In this document: positions 53,102 through 61,576 of the stretch, one piece after another
How the letters are laid out: every line of letters starts with the position of its first letter
How positions within the stretch are numbered: position 1 is the first letter of the stretch
Origin: Centipeda flueggei ATCC 43531
GTDB lineage: Bacteria; Bacillota; Negativicutes; Selenomonadales; Selenomonadaceae
Direction of reading: 5' to 3'
Assembly: GCF_000160695.1 (NCBI RefSeq)
Contig: NZ_GG694010.1
Span: forward strand, 141,163 to 205,162
DNA length: 64,000 bases
The notes under the pieces: model-generated
Database searches by the model: none
Seen by the model: the letters and a program-made list of their open reading frames with translations, nothing else
What the model was told of the DNA's origin: nothing
Program-made: the position numbers and the translations under genes

Positions 53102-53130
53102 AGTATATCTCCATGGAAAGTGATTGTCAA
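53102..53130 (-). promoter_or_regulatory. Promoter of the exbB iron operon
   Basis: A perfect TTGACA (53125-53130) and TATACT (53102-53107) with a 17-nt spacer. Just downstream GAATCGATTC (53092-53101) is palindromic. Further on, near 53050-53075, ATTCTC and TGTGATAATA recur in the same order as at the fur promoter, hinting at Fur control. Confidence 0.75.
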
Positions 53131-53163
53131 TATTCTTTCCAATAAATGTGATCTAAATGAATT

Positions 53164-54360
53164 TTATTCACTTATTGATTTGTATGATTTTGCAAGTTCT
53201 TCAAATCGTGGCAGTGATTTCTCGATCACTTCCGAACGGACACAGTACGCCGCTCGAAAATAGCCGGGACAGCCGAAGTCTCGTCCCGGCACAAGCAGGA
53301 GATCATACTCCTGTGCGCGGCGGCAGAACGCCGCATCGTCCGGCTCAAGTGCCTGTGGAAAGAGATAGAATGCTCCCTGCGGACGCACGCAGGAAAAACC
53401 GAGTGCCGTCAGCCCGTCATAGAGGAGTGCGGCGTTGCGCTCATAAATACTGAGATCGGCAGCCTGCCCGACACAGCGTGCGACGACGAGCTGCCAGAGC
53501 GAGGGAGCATTGACGTGTGTGAGGACACGCGCCGCCCCCGCAATTGCGCCGTAGATACGCGCGAAGTCCGCCGCGCTGTCCGGTACGACGATATAGCCGA
53601 TGCGCTCACCTGGCAGGGAGAAGGACTTGCTATAGGAATAGCAGACGATCGTATTGTCGTATAAGAGGGGAATGCAGGGGACGGAAGCACCGTCATAGAC
53701 GATCTCACGATACGGCTCATCTGCGATGATGAAGATCGGATGCCCGCACTCCTGCTCCTTCGCGCGGAGGAGATCGGCGAGGCGGCGGATCGTCGTCTCA
53801 CTGTACACCGCACCGCTCGGATTATTCGGCGAGTTGATGATGACAGCCTTCGTGCGGGTGCTCAGTGCCCGCTCAAGTGCCGCGAAGTCGATCTGAAAAT
53901 CATCTGTCTTGGCTGGCACAACGACGAGCTTGCCCCCACAGGCCTCGACAAAGACGCGATACTCCGGGAAAAAGGGTGCGATGGTAATGAACTCGTCCCC
54001 CGGCTCGGTGAGGGCCTTGAACGTGATCGTCACCGATGCTGCCGCGCCCGCCGTCATAAAGAGATTCTTCCCTGTGACGTCCATGCCGAAGCGACGCTTC
54101 AGATCGGCGGCAAGCGCCTCACGCACCGCAGGTTTGCCCGGTGCAATCGTATAGCCATGCACCGCGGTCGGATCATCATGTCGGAGAATATCTACAGCGG
54201 CATCGCGAATGAAGTCCGGTGCGGGCACATTGGGGTTGCCAAGGCTGAAGTCAAAGACATTCTCCGCGCCAACCTCTGCCGCACGCTTCTGCCCAAACTC
54301 AAAAATCGTACGGATCGTGGACTTCTTCGTCCCGAGCGTATACATCTCTTCTGAAACCAT
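53164..54360 (-). CDS. PLP-dependent class I/II aminotransferase
   Basis: A cytosolic aminotransferase of 398 residues. The PLP lysine lies in CYSYSKSFSLPGERIGY. The substrate region NSPNNPSGAVYSE, the active-site FIIADEPYREIVYD and the arginine motif GYFRAAYCV are typical. The N-terminus FDFSLGNPNVPAP fits the AspC/AAT subfamily. The amino acid handled is unknown. GGAGGAG precedes the start. Confidence 0.88.
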   Translation of the reverse strand: MVSEEMYTLGTKKSTIRTIFEFGQKRAAEVGAENVFDFSLGNPNVPAPDFIRDAAVDILRHDDPTAVHGYTIAPGKPAVREALAADLKRRFGMDVTGKNLFMTAGAAASVTITFKALTEPGDEFITIAPFFPEYRVFVEACGGKLVVVPAKTDDFQIDFAALERALSTRTKAVIINSPNNPSGAVYSETTIRRLADLLRAKEQECGHPIFIIADEPYREIVYDGASVPCIPLLYDNTIVCYSYSKSFSLPGERIGYIVVPDSAADFARIYGAIAGAARVLTHVNAPSLWQLVVARCVGQAADLSIYERNAALLYDGLTALGFSCVRPQGAFYLFPQALEPDDAAFCRRAQEYDLLLVPGRDFGCPGYFRAAYCVRSEVIEKSLPRFEELAKSYKSISE

Positions 54361-54456
54361 CGTACTCCTCCCCCTGCATGAGTGAAAACAGATCTTATTC
54401 TAACACATAGCGCAGCAGATTTCTACCTGCATTTGTCGGTCCTCCGCTGAGACAAG

Positions 54457-54494
54457 AAAATGCGCCTTCCGCCGGGCAGCGGAAGGCGCATTTT
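54457..54494. terminator. Perfect bidirectional-type hairpin
   Basis: AAAATGCGCCTTCCGC and its exact complement flank a 6-nt loop, with A-run and T-run built into the arms. It terminates the small exported protein gene on the minus strand and could work on either strand. Confidence 0.85.
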
Positions 54495-54580
54495 CGATAG
54501 AGAGAAAGAAATGTAGGGAATGTATGTGAACCCTACGGAAGGGAAGACCGCAGGAGATTCACCAAAGGGTATGGTAAGCG

Positions 54581-54865
54581 TCAGGTGTTCTTCGCGATTA
54601 TCGCTCCGATCAACGCTCCGGCAATCACAGCCGTCGTCATTGAACCCTGTGAGTAGCCCTTCTTCTTGGACCTCTTGCGGTGCCACGCAAGCTGTGTCAC
54701 TTCATCGGCATCGCCATAACTCGTGCGAACATCCATCGTGTACGGCACATCCGCGACACGGGATCCTGCCTCAGCAACGGCGGCACTCGTTCCAGCAGCG
54801 CCGAGCGTCATCGCACCAAAGAGTGCAGCTGCGACGGCCTTCGTAATGTACTTTCGCTTCATCAT
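54581..54865 (-). CDS. Small exported protein with C-terminal glycine-zipper-like helix
   Basis: A 94-residue protein I cannot assign. It has a signal peptide (MMKRKYITKAVAAALFGAMT, cleavage after AEA), a short mature region with a basic patch (WHRKRSKKKGY) and a C-terminal hydrophobic stretch SMTTAVIAGALIGAIIAKNT with small-residue spacing like a glycine zipper. ATG 54865 is preferred, with AGGAGTG upstream. Two direct repeats lie about 110 nt upstream. It is probably envelope-associated. Confidence 0.7.
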   Translation of the reverse strand: MMKRKYITKAVAAALFGAMTLGAAGTSAAVAEAGSRVADVPYTMDVRTSYGDADEVTQLAWHRKRSKKKGYSQGSMTTAVIAGALIGAIIAKNT

Positions 54866-54976
54866 GGTACTCACTCCTATCCAAGGGACTTTCAGAGATT
54901 GAACACGCTCTGTGTCACTCTCTCGCTTACACTGGATACTATAACGAAGCGGATTTAAAACGTTTTGTGAAAGGCG

Positions 54977-54995
54977 TTAGGTTTCGATTAGGTTT
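54977..54995 (-). promoter_or_regulatory. Direct-repeat site, OmpR/PhoB-like spacing
   Basis: TTAGGTTT (plus strand) occurs at 54977-54984 and 54988-54995, exactly 11 nt apart. This is the arrangement bound by OmpR-family response regulators. It lies upstream of the small exported protein gene. Confidence 0.45.
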
Positions 54996-55019
54996 AAGTT
55001 CCTCTATTTTAGGCTTGAT

Positions 55020-55814
55020 CTAGCTAAGCAGCAGGCTGTCGCTGGCGAGCTCGCTGCCTGCTGCCTGCTCGAACATGGAGAGCAGATCACGCGTGGTCAG
55101 CCCTTCCTTTTTCTCCTGCGGCACATCGAAAAGGATGCGCCCCTCGTGAAGCATGATAAGGCGGTTGCCGTAGCGTAATGCATCCTTCATGTTATGTGTA
55201 ATCATCAGCGTCGTCAGCTGATCCTCAGCAACAATCTGCTGCGTCAGTTCCAGTACCTTTGCCGCTGTCTTTGGGTCAAGTGCTGCCGTATGCTCATCGA
55301 GAAGCAGGAGGTACGGTTTGACAAGCGTCGCCATAAGGAGTGTCAGTGCCTGCCTCTGCCCGCCTGAGAGGAGCCCGACACGTGAGGAGAGACGATCCTC
55401 CAGACCAAGTTTCAGCCGCGCAAGCTTTTCACGGAATACATCGCGCATCTCACTCGTCGATCCCCATTTGAGCGTCGGTGTCTGACCACGCCGTGCGGCA
55501 ATGGCGAGGTTTTCCTCGATCATCATACGCGCCGCCGTGCCCATCATCGGGTCTTGGAAAACGCGCCCAATAAACTTTGCACGGCGATGCTCCGGCCACT
55601 TTGTAATCTCCTCACCCGCGATGTAGATTTTTCCCGCATCGACAGAGATTGCTCCGGCGATGGCGTTCATCAGCGTGGACTTGCCCGCGCCGTTGCCGCC
55701 GATCACCGTGACAAAATCCCCGGGATTGAGGTGGAGCGTAATCCCCGAGAGCGCCTTTTTTTCCGTGATCGTCCCGGGATTGAAGGTTTTCTTAATGTCC
55801 TCGATCTGCAGCAT
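55020..55814 (-). CDS. ABC transporter ATP-binding protein
   Basis: A cytosolic ATPase of 264 residues. Walker A is GGNGAGKST, the signature is LSGGQRQAL and Walker B is LLLLDEHTAALD. Its start overlaps the permease stop by one base. It powers the permease and tandem substrate-binding lipoproteins upstream. This set matches the PF04392 (TrpX-like) class of importers for aromatic or amino-acid-like ligands. Confidence 0.9.
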   Translation of the reverse strand: MLQIEDIKKTFNPGTITEKKALSGITLHLNPGDFVTVIGGNGAGKSTLMNAIAGAISVDAGKIYIAGEEITKWPEHRRAKFIGRVFQDPMMGTAARMMIEENLAIAARRGQTPTLKWGSTSEMRDVFREKLARLKLGLEDRLSSRVGLLSGGQRQALTLLMATLVKPYLLLLDEHTAALDPKTAAKVLELTQQIVAEDQLTTLMITHNMKDALRYGNRLIMLHEGRILFDVPQEKKEGLTTRDLLSMFEQAAGSELASDSLLLS

Positions 55815-56695
55815 TACTCTGCTCCCTTCTGCATCGCATGGTATTTCTCCTGAATGAGCGGGAGAGAGAGTGCAATCGCAACGAGAATGGCTGTAAAGAG
55901 TTTGAGATCATTCGGCTGCATGCCGAGTTGGAGAACAATTGCAATGACTGCACGGTAAACGACAGAGCCGAGCACGACAGAGATCAGCCAGTTCTTAAAG
56001 CTGCGCGTGCCGAACAGCACCTCGCCGATGATAACGGACGCGAGTCCGATAACGATGGTCCCCGTCCCCATGCCGACGTCGGCAAAGCCGTTGCTCTGTG
56101 CGACGAGAGCTCCGCAGACGGCGACCATTCCGTTCGAGAGAAGCAGTCCGAGAACAATCATCACGTCAGTATTGACACCATTCGCACGGATCATGTGCGG
56201 ATTCGCGCCCGTCGCACGGATCGCTGTTCCAAGCTCCGTTCCAAAAAACCAATAGGTCAGCAGGACAGCAAGTACAACAACAACCGTCCCGATAAGAAGG
56301 ACGTTCGTCGATGCGTCCAGCCCCCAGAGGTTCCACTGCGTAAATAGTGTCTCCCGCTGCAGAAGAGGCAGGTTTGCCTTTCCCATGACGTGCAGATTGA
56401 TGGAGTACAGACCGATCATCGTCAATATTCCCGCGAGCAGTGCCGGGATCTTAAGTTTCGTACAGAAAAACCCTGTCACGACCCCGGAGATGCAGCCCGC
56501 CATACAGGCGGTAAAGATCGCGGTGATCGGCGCATAGCCCGCCATGAGCATCGATGCGGCAACCGCTGCTCCCAGCGGGAAGCTGCCCTCCACGGTCAGG
56601 TCGGCAATATCCAGTACCCGATAAGTCAGATAGACGCCCAGCGCATAGAGTCCCCAAAGGACCCCCTGCGCAGCGGTTGCTATGACAAGATCCAT
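55814..56695 (-). CDS. ABC transporter permease (BPD_transp_2 type)
   Basis: An inner-membrane permease of 293 residues, about 8-9 helices. Typical stretches are LWGLYALGVYLTYRVLDIADLTVEGSF and GTGTIVIGLASVIIGEVLFG. I chose ATG 56695 with GGGAGTG upstream. The longer frame to 56743 passes through the terminator hairpin and is rejected. Confidence 0.9.
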   Translation of the reverse strand: MDLVIATAAQGVLWGLYALGVYLTYRVLDIADLTVEGSFPLGAAVAASMLMAGYAPITAIFTACMAGCISGVVTGFFCTKLKIPALLAGILTMIGLYSINLHVMGKANLPLLQRETLFTQWNLWGLDASTNVLLIGTVVVVLAVLLTYWFFGTELGTAIRATGANPHMIRANGVNTDVMIVLGLLLSNGMVAVCGALVAQSNGFADVGMGTGTIVIGLASVIIGEVLFGTRSFKNWLISVVLGSVVYRAVIAIVLQLGMQPNDLKLFTAILVAIALSLPLIQEKYHAMQKGAE

Positions 56696-56716
56696 AATGT
56701 CACTCCCAAACTCCGT

Positions 56717-56762
56717 AAAAAGAGGCTGTTGCACGAAGGTCATTCACCTCGTATAACAGCCC
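56717..56762 (-). terminator. Terminator between substrate-binding and permease genes
   Basis: GGCTGTTATACGAGGTGA pairs with TCACCTTCGTGCAACAGCC-type arms, followed by TCTTTTTA on the minus strand. It would reduce permease relative to binding-protein expression. It is a member of the related hairpin family. Confidence 0.7.
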
Positions 56763-56773
56763 TTTCCTGTATC

Positions 56774-56877
56774 CCTTCCACCGCTTCGCGGTCCCCCTTC
56801 CCCGTAAACGGGGAAGGCTAAATTAGCTCCTCCCGTTTATGGGGGGAGCGGCGAGCATGGCGAGCCGATGGGGGTAT
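56774..56877. repeat. Triple-hairpin intergenic repeat (REP/MITE-like)
   Basis: Three hairpins in tandem: CCGC-TTC-GCGG (56780-56790), CCTTCCCC-GTAAAC-GGGGAAGG (56797-56818) and CTCCTCCC-GTTTAT-GGGGGGAG (56827-56848). It has no coding potential I trust. The makeup resembles dispersed intergenic palindromic repeats seen in many Firmicutes, but copies cannot be counted in this window. Confidence 0.55.
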
Positions 56878-56906
56878 GCAGCAGTCCCTCTTTATGTCGA
56901 TTGCTG

Positions 56907-57893
56907 TTACTCGACAATAGTCGCACTATTTAACACATCCGCAGGGATCGTCAGCCCGATTCTCTCCGCGTTCTTCTTGTTGATGACCACTGTGAGGTCA
57001 TGTGCCGTCTCGATCGGCATCGCAGCCGGCTTCTTTCCTTCAAAGATGTCCGCCGCCATATTGCCCGTCTGTACGCCGAGTTTGTAGTAGTCAATGCCCT
57101 TCGTCGCAAGTGCACCGGCCGTAACACCGCCGACATAGCCGCAGATCACGCCTTTGCCCGCAGGATCCGTAATGCTCGTCAGGGTTGGAATGGCCGATGC
57201 AATCACATTGTCCGTCGGCTCGTAGAACACGTCCACATCATTCACCATACTCTGCGCTGCCTGCTGGATGTCGTTGACCGTCGAGATCGTCGCCGTACGC
57301 ACCGTCAGCCCCTTCGATTCTGCGTAGGCCTTCATCGCCTTGACCTGAATCTCAGAATTGACCTCACTCGACGAGTAGATTGTACCGATGGTCTTTGCAT
57401 TCGGATAGAGCGCCATGAGAAGATCGATCTGCTCAGCAATGGGCGCGAGATCGCTTGTCCCCGTCACGTTGCCGCCCGGTGCATCATTGGATGCGACGAC
57501 CTTGGCACTGACATAGTCCGTCACGGCCGTCCCAACGATGGGGATATCCCTCGTCGCATTCGCGGCGGACTGTACTGCTGGTGTTGCAATCGCACAGATC
57601 AGGTCAACCTTGTCGCTGATAAACCGCTGAACGATATTCTGTAGGTTAGACTGATCCGCCTGTGCATTTTGGCGGTCAATCGCGAGATTCTTTCCCTCCT
57701 CATAGCCGCGTTCCTTCAGTCCGTCGACAAATCCACGGTTGGCATCATCAAGCGAGCTATGCTCTACGAGCTGCACAATCCCCACTTTGTAGGTTTTCTC
57801 GCCCTGCTGTGCCTGCTGTCCGCATCCTGCTGTCACGAGTCCAAGCGCCGCAAGTCCAAGCGCCGCACATTTCATCCATTTTTTCATCCACAT
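56907..57893 (-). CDS. ABC substrate-binding lipoprotein (PF04392), second copy
   Basis: A lipoprotein of 328 residues with lipobox VTAGC, followed by the periplasmic-binding fold. Blocks are VGIVQLVEHSSLDDANRGFVDG, LICAIATPAVQSAANAT, PIVGTAVTDYVSAKVV and DVFYEPTDNVIASAIPTL. The start is most likely ATG 57893, with GGGA upstream, though an ATG 6 nt downstream is possible. It is a close paralogue of the preceding gene, from which it is separated by only a few nucleotides. Confidence 0.9.
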   Translation of the reverse strand: MWMKKWMKCAALGLAALGLVTAGCGQQAQQGEKTYKVGIVQLVEHSSLDDANRGFVDGLKERGYEEGKNLAIDRQNAQADQSNLQNIVQRFISDKVDLICAIATPAVQSAANATRDIPIVGTAVTDYVSAKVVASNDAPGGNVTGTSDLAPIAEQIDLLMALYPNAKTIGTIYSSSEVNSEIQVKAMKAYAESKGLTVRTATISTVNDIQQAAQSMVNDVDVFYEPTDNVIASAIPTLTSITDPAGKGVICGYVGGVTAGALATKGIDYYKLGVQTGNMAADIFEGKKPAAMPIETAHDLTVVINKKNAERIGLTIPADVLNSATIVE

Positions 57894-57917
57894 CAACGTC
57901 CCATCATCGTCCATTCA

Positions 57918-58913
57918 TCAGTCCACGAGTGTTGCATCCTTCAGTACATCCTCCGGAATCGTCAGCCCGAGCCGCGCTGCATTTCCCTTACTGATGACCA
58001 GCGTCAAATCGCGCGCCGTCTCGATCGGCATATCTGCCGGTTTGCTCTTGCCGTCAAGAATATCTGCTGCCATATCTCCCGTCTGCACACCGAGCTTATA
58101 GTAGTCAATCCCATAGGTCGCAAGGCAGCCGCCCGTCACCATATACGGCTCCGCGCAGATCACCGCCTTGCCCGCCGCATCCGTCACACTGACCAGCGTT
58201 GGAATCGAAGAAGAAATGACGTTGTCGGTTGGCTCGTAGAACACATCGACCTCACCGACAAGGCTCTGCGCTGCCTGCGGGATATCATTGACTGTCGATA
58301 CGGTCGCGGCACGCACCGTCAGGCCCTTTGACTCCGCATACTCCGTCATCGCCTTGATCTGGGTCTCAGAGTTGATCTCGCTCGAGGAATACACCGTACC
58401 GATGATTTTTGCATTGGGATAAAGCTGCATGAGAAGATCAATCTGCTTCTTAATCGGATTCAGATCACTTGTTCCCGTTACATTCCCGCCGGGCTTCTCA
58501 TTGGACTGCGCGAGTTTTGCACTCACGTAGTCCGTGATCGCCGTCCCGACGATGGGAATATCCTTCGTCACATTTGCCACGGACTGCGCCGCCGGCGTCG
58601 CAATCGCACAGATCAGATCCACTTTGTCGCTGACGAAGCGATGCGCGATGTTCTGGAGGTTCGACTGATCCGCCTGTGCATTTTGCCGGTCGATCGTGAG
58701 GTTCTTCCCCTCCTCGTAGCCGCGTGCCTTCAGTCCGTCAATAAATCCGCGGTTCGCTGCATCGAGCGCATTATGCTCCACCAACTGAACGACACCGATC
58801 TTATAGGACTTCTCACCGCCTGCCTGCTGATTCGTTCCGCAGCCTGAGAGAGAGAAAAGCCCGAGGGCGGCGACGCCAATAGCAACTGCCTTCATTGCCG
58901 TTTTCATCCGCAT
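57918..58913 (-). CDS. ABC substrate-binding lipoprotein (PF04392), first copy
   Basis: A lipoprotein of 331 residues with lipobox SLSGC. The alignment with its neighbour is near continuous (VQLVEHNALDAANRGFIDG, LICAIATPAAQSVANV, DVFYEPTDNVISSSIPTL), so the two arose by tandem duplication. They diverge most around CAEPYMVTGGCLA versus CGYVGGVTAGALA, near the ligand end. ATG 58913 has GGTGGAG upstream. It is the first gene of the transporter operon, with a TATAAT at 58958-58963 upstream. Confidence 0.9.
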   Translation of the reverse strand: MRMKTAMKAVAIGVAALGLFSLSGCGTNQQAGGEKSYKIGVVQLVEHNALDAANRGFIDGLKARGYEEGKNLTIDRQNAQADQSNLQNIAHRFVSDKVDLICAIATPAAQSVANVTKDIPIVGTAITDYVSAKLAQSNEKPGGNVTGTSDLNPIKKQIDLLMQLYPNAKIIGTVYSSSEINSETQIKAMTEYAESKGLTVRAATVSTVNDIPQAAQSLVGEVDVFYEPTDNVISSSIPTLVSVTDAAGKAVICAEPYMVTGGCLATYGIDYYKLGVQTGDMAADILDGKSKPADMPIETARDLTLVISKGNAARLGLTIPEDVLKDATLVD

Positions 58914-59023
58914 CGAATCTCCACCTTTTCTATCGTGTTAATTTTTCAATCTTTTTCATTATACATGCCAATGAAAAAAAAATCTAGTAGTCGTATGATG
59001 AAAAAATAATCAACAATCTACGT

Positions 59024-59062
59024 AAAAAGAACTGCTCCGAGCACATCGTTCCAAAGCAGTCC
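59024..59062 (-). terminator. Terminator after sufU
   Basis: On the minus strand the stem ACTGCT/AGCAGT with an internal loop is followed by TCTTTTTAC. It ends the suf operon and lies upstream of the ABC transporter promoter. Confidence 0.6.
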
Positions 59063-59069
59063 CATCATA

Positions 59070-59516
59070 TTATTGTTTTTTCTCCAGCACGTCTTCCAGC
59101 GTATGCCATGCCAGCACAGCGCACTTGACGCGTGCGGGCATATTGGAGATGTTCTTGAGCGCAATTGCCTCATCGAGTTCTTCCAATGCTGCATCGTTGG
59201 TCACCTCACGCTTGATCATCGAGGTGAAAAGTTCTGCGAGCCGCTTTGCCTCCTCCACGGTCTTGCCGCGCATGAGGTCGATCATGATGTCCGTGCTCGC
59301 CTGCGAGATGGCACAGCCAACCCCAGTAAATGCGGCATCCTTGATGATGCCGTCCTCGATCTGGAGTTCGAGTGTAATCTCATCGCCGCAGCTCGGATTG
59401 TGTCCGCGCTCACGCACGGTCGCCGCTGCGAGCTCGCCCTTGTTCTCGGGCGAGCGGCTGTGCTCGCCGATGACCTCCGTATAGAGATCGCCGAGAGCCG
59501 TGTTCTCAGTCGGCAT
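59070..59516 (-). CDS. sufU: SUF system sulfur-relay/scaffold protein SufU
   Basis: A zinc-dependent sulfur acceptor of 148 residues, Firmicutes type. Conserved cysteines are in NPSCGDE, GVGCAISQAS and RVKCAVLAW, and the Asp of CGDE completes the zinc site. In Bacillus SufU takes persulfide from SufS. It overlaps sufS by 11 nt and is last in sufC-B-D-S-U. Confidence 0.94.
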   Translation of the reverse strand: MPTENTALGDLYTEVIGEHSRSPENKGELAAATVRERGHNPSCGDEITLELQIEDGIIKDAAFTGVGCAISQASTDIMIDLMRGKTVEEAKRLAELFTSMIKREVTNDAALEELDEAIALKNISNMPARVKCAVLAWHTLEDVLEKKQ

Positions 59517-60732
59517 AGCCGAGCACCCCCCGTACCTTTTTCAGTGCAGCGATAAACTGGTCAATGTCCTCATGCGTATTGTAGAGGTAGAAACTCGCGC
59601 GGCAGGTAGCGTTCTGTCCGAGAAAGCGCATGAGCGGCTGCGCACAGTGATGCCCCGCGCGAATCGCAACGCCGTAGCTGTCGAGGATCGTCGATACATC
59701 GTGCGGATGAACATCCTTGACGTTGAATGTGATGATGCCCGTCTTATTTCCACGGGTTGAATCGCATCCATAGAGCTCCACAAAGGGCAGTTCCCGCAGC
59801 TGCGGCAGTGCATAGCTGAGAAGATCGCGCTCAATCGCCTCGATGCGGTCAAAGCCGATCTTGTCCAGATAGTCGATCGCCGCAATCAGTCCTGATGCAC
59901 CGCTGACGTTCTGCGTCCCCGCCTCGAACTTTGCCGGCAATTCGGCAAACGTCGTCTCCTGCTCGCCGACATAGTCGATCATGTCCCCGCCAAAGAGGAA
60001 CGGCGGCATCGCATCGAGTATATCGTACTTGCCATAGAGGACGCCGATGCCCATCGGGGAAAGCATTTTATGCCCCGAGAACGCAAAGAAATCCGCATCC
60101 ATCGCCTGCACATCCACCTTGATGTGCGGCACGCTCTGTGAGCCGTCGACAACGACAACCGCGCCGACGGCGTGCGCTCGGTCGGCAACGGCGCGCACAT
60201 CATTGACGAGTCCGAGCACATTGGATACCTGCGTCACAGCGACAATCTTCGTCCGCTCCGTGATCTTTTCTGCAATATCTGCCTCGGAGAGATTGCCGTC
60301 CTCGCCCAGATAGATATACTTCAGCACAGCACCGCGCGACTTTGCCACGAACTGCCACGGAACGATATTGCTGTGATGCTCCGAGATCGTAATGACGATC
60401 TCATCCCCCTCACGAACGTTCGCAAGGCCATAGCTGTACGCTACGAGGTTCAGTGCCTCCGTCGCATTCTTCGTGAATACGACCTCCTCCGGACGCGCCG
60501 CACCGATGAACTGCTGCGTGCGCACCCGTGCCCTCTCATAGATATCCGTCGCCTTGATCGAGAGCTCATACGCGCCGCGGTGCGGGTTCGCATTACAGTA
60601 CGTACAGTAGTCAGCGACCGCGCGGATGACCGTCTCTGGCTTCTGCGTCGTTGCGCCATTGTCGAGATAAACAATGGGACGGCCGTTCATTTTTGTCTGC
60701 AGGATGGGAAAATCCCGCAGATACTCATTCAC
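59506..60732 (-). CDS. sufS: Cysteine desulfurase SufS
   Basis: A PLP enzyme that removes sulfur from cysteine for Fe-S assembly, 408 residues, group II. The PLP lysine is in FSGHKMLSPMGIGVL, the catalytic cysteine in RAGHHCAQP, and the N-terminal VYLDNGATTQKP is typical. The start is GTG 60732, overlapping sufD by 8 nt. A longer reading into sufD was rejected because GTG gives the normal SufS N-terminus. Confidence 0.94.
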   Translation of the reverse strand: MNEYLRDFPILQTKMNGRPIVYLDNGATTQKPETVIRAVADYCTYCNANPHRGAYELSIKATDIYERARVRTQQFIGAARPEEVVFTKNATEALNLVAYSYGLANVREGDEIVITISEHHSNIVPWQFVAKSRGAVLKYIYLGEDGNLSEADIAEKITERTKIVAVTQVSNVLGLVNDVRAVADRAHAVGAVVVVDGSQSVPHIKVDVQAMDADFFAFSGHKMLSPMGIGVLYGKYDILDAMPPFLFGGDMIDYVGEQETTFAELPAKFEAGTQNVSGASGLIAAIDYLDKIGFDRIEAIERDLLSYALPQLRELPFVELYGCDSTRGNKTGIITFNVKDVHPHDVSTILDSYGVAIRAGHHCAQPLMRFLGQNATCRASFYLYNTHEDIDQFIAALKKVRGVLGYAD

Positions 60733-61576
60733 CTTGCGTTCCACCCAACAGTCTCCTCTCCAAATAGTCTCCAATCTCCGTGCGCAGTGTCTCATCCGTG
60801 ATGCGCGCCAGCACGGGGGAAAAGGATGCCTCGACAATGAGCTGCTGTGCCGCACGCTCATCGAGCCCCCTGCTCATCAGATAAAACATCTTATCCGCAT
60901 CCATCCGCCCGATGCTGACGGCATGATGTCCGTCCACATCGCCCTCATGGGAGAGCATCAGCGGCACACTTCGGTTGTGGGCATGAGGGGACAGAATCAT
61001 GACCTCCTCATCTTCCTTCCCAACCGAACCGCGTGCCCCCTGGATAAAGTCCAGCGTTCCGCGAAAGTTCTTGACGCAGTGCCCGAGAAGTGCGCCGCGC
61101 ACCTGCATATTGGCATCTGTATGCTGCCCCTCCTGACGGATGATATAGTTGAGATCGATCTTGCGTGCATCATCGCCGAAATAGAGCCCCCATACATCCG
61201 TACACGCCTGATCGCCTACGAGTGTCACCTGCAGTTCCGAGGCGGTATGCTGTGCGCCCGCCTCGACGAGGGTACAGGAAAAGCGGCCTCCCTTTCCCAC
61301 CGCCGCATGGATCCGGCTAGCGGCAGGCGCATCTGTCGGAGCCAGCTGGATATAGGTCAGCGACAGCTCTGCACCGTCGGCAACCATTACCTCAATCTCC
61401 TGTGCACCGCTTTCACGCAGCTCCACCACATGATGCACGCATTCTCCTGCCGCTGCGGAGAGCTGTATTGGTGCAGCAGGCAGTGTGAGCCCATCGGGCA
61501 CAGGCAGGTCGTTGACCCCCAGCCAATGCCATGTCGGCATAGGGATGCGGCTGAATCCATTGGCTGCTGCCATCAT
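60725..61576 (-). CDS. sufD: Fe-S assembly protein SufD
   Basis: A SufB paralogue of 283 residues, shorter than the usual 350-450, that forms the SufBC2D scaffold. The beta-helix core and the C-terminal SIGRMDADKMFYLMSRGLDE correspond to the SufB/D family motif. It overlaps sufB by 4 nt. Confidence 0.9.
   Translation of the reverse strand: MMAAANGFSRIPMPTWHWLGVNDLPVPDGLTLPAAPIQLSAAAGECVHHVVELRESGAQEIEVMVADGAELSLTYIQLAPTDAPAASRIHAAVGKGGRFSCTLVEAGAQHTASELQVTLVGDQACTDVWGLYFGDDARKIDLNYIIRQEGQHTDANMQVRGALLGHCVKNFRGTLDFIQGARGSVGKEDEEVMILSPHAHNRSVPLMLSHEGDVDGHHAVSIGRMDADKMFYLMSRGLDERAAQQLIVEASFSPVLARITDETLRTEIGDYLERRLLGGTQGE

Noticed and set aside
54457..54494. The 16-bp perfect palindrome as an insertion-sequence end
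   Set aside because: There is no transposase or second end. Position and A/T-flanked arms fit a terminator.
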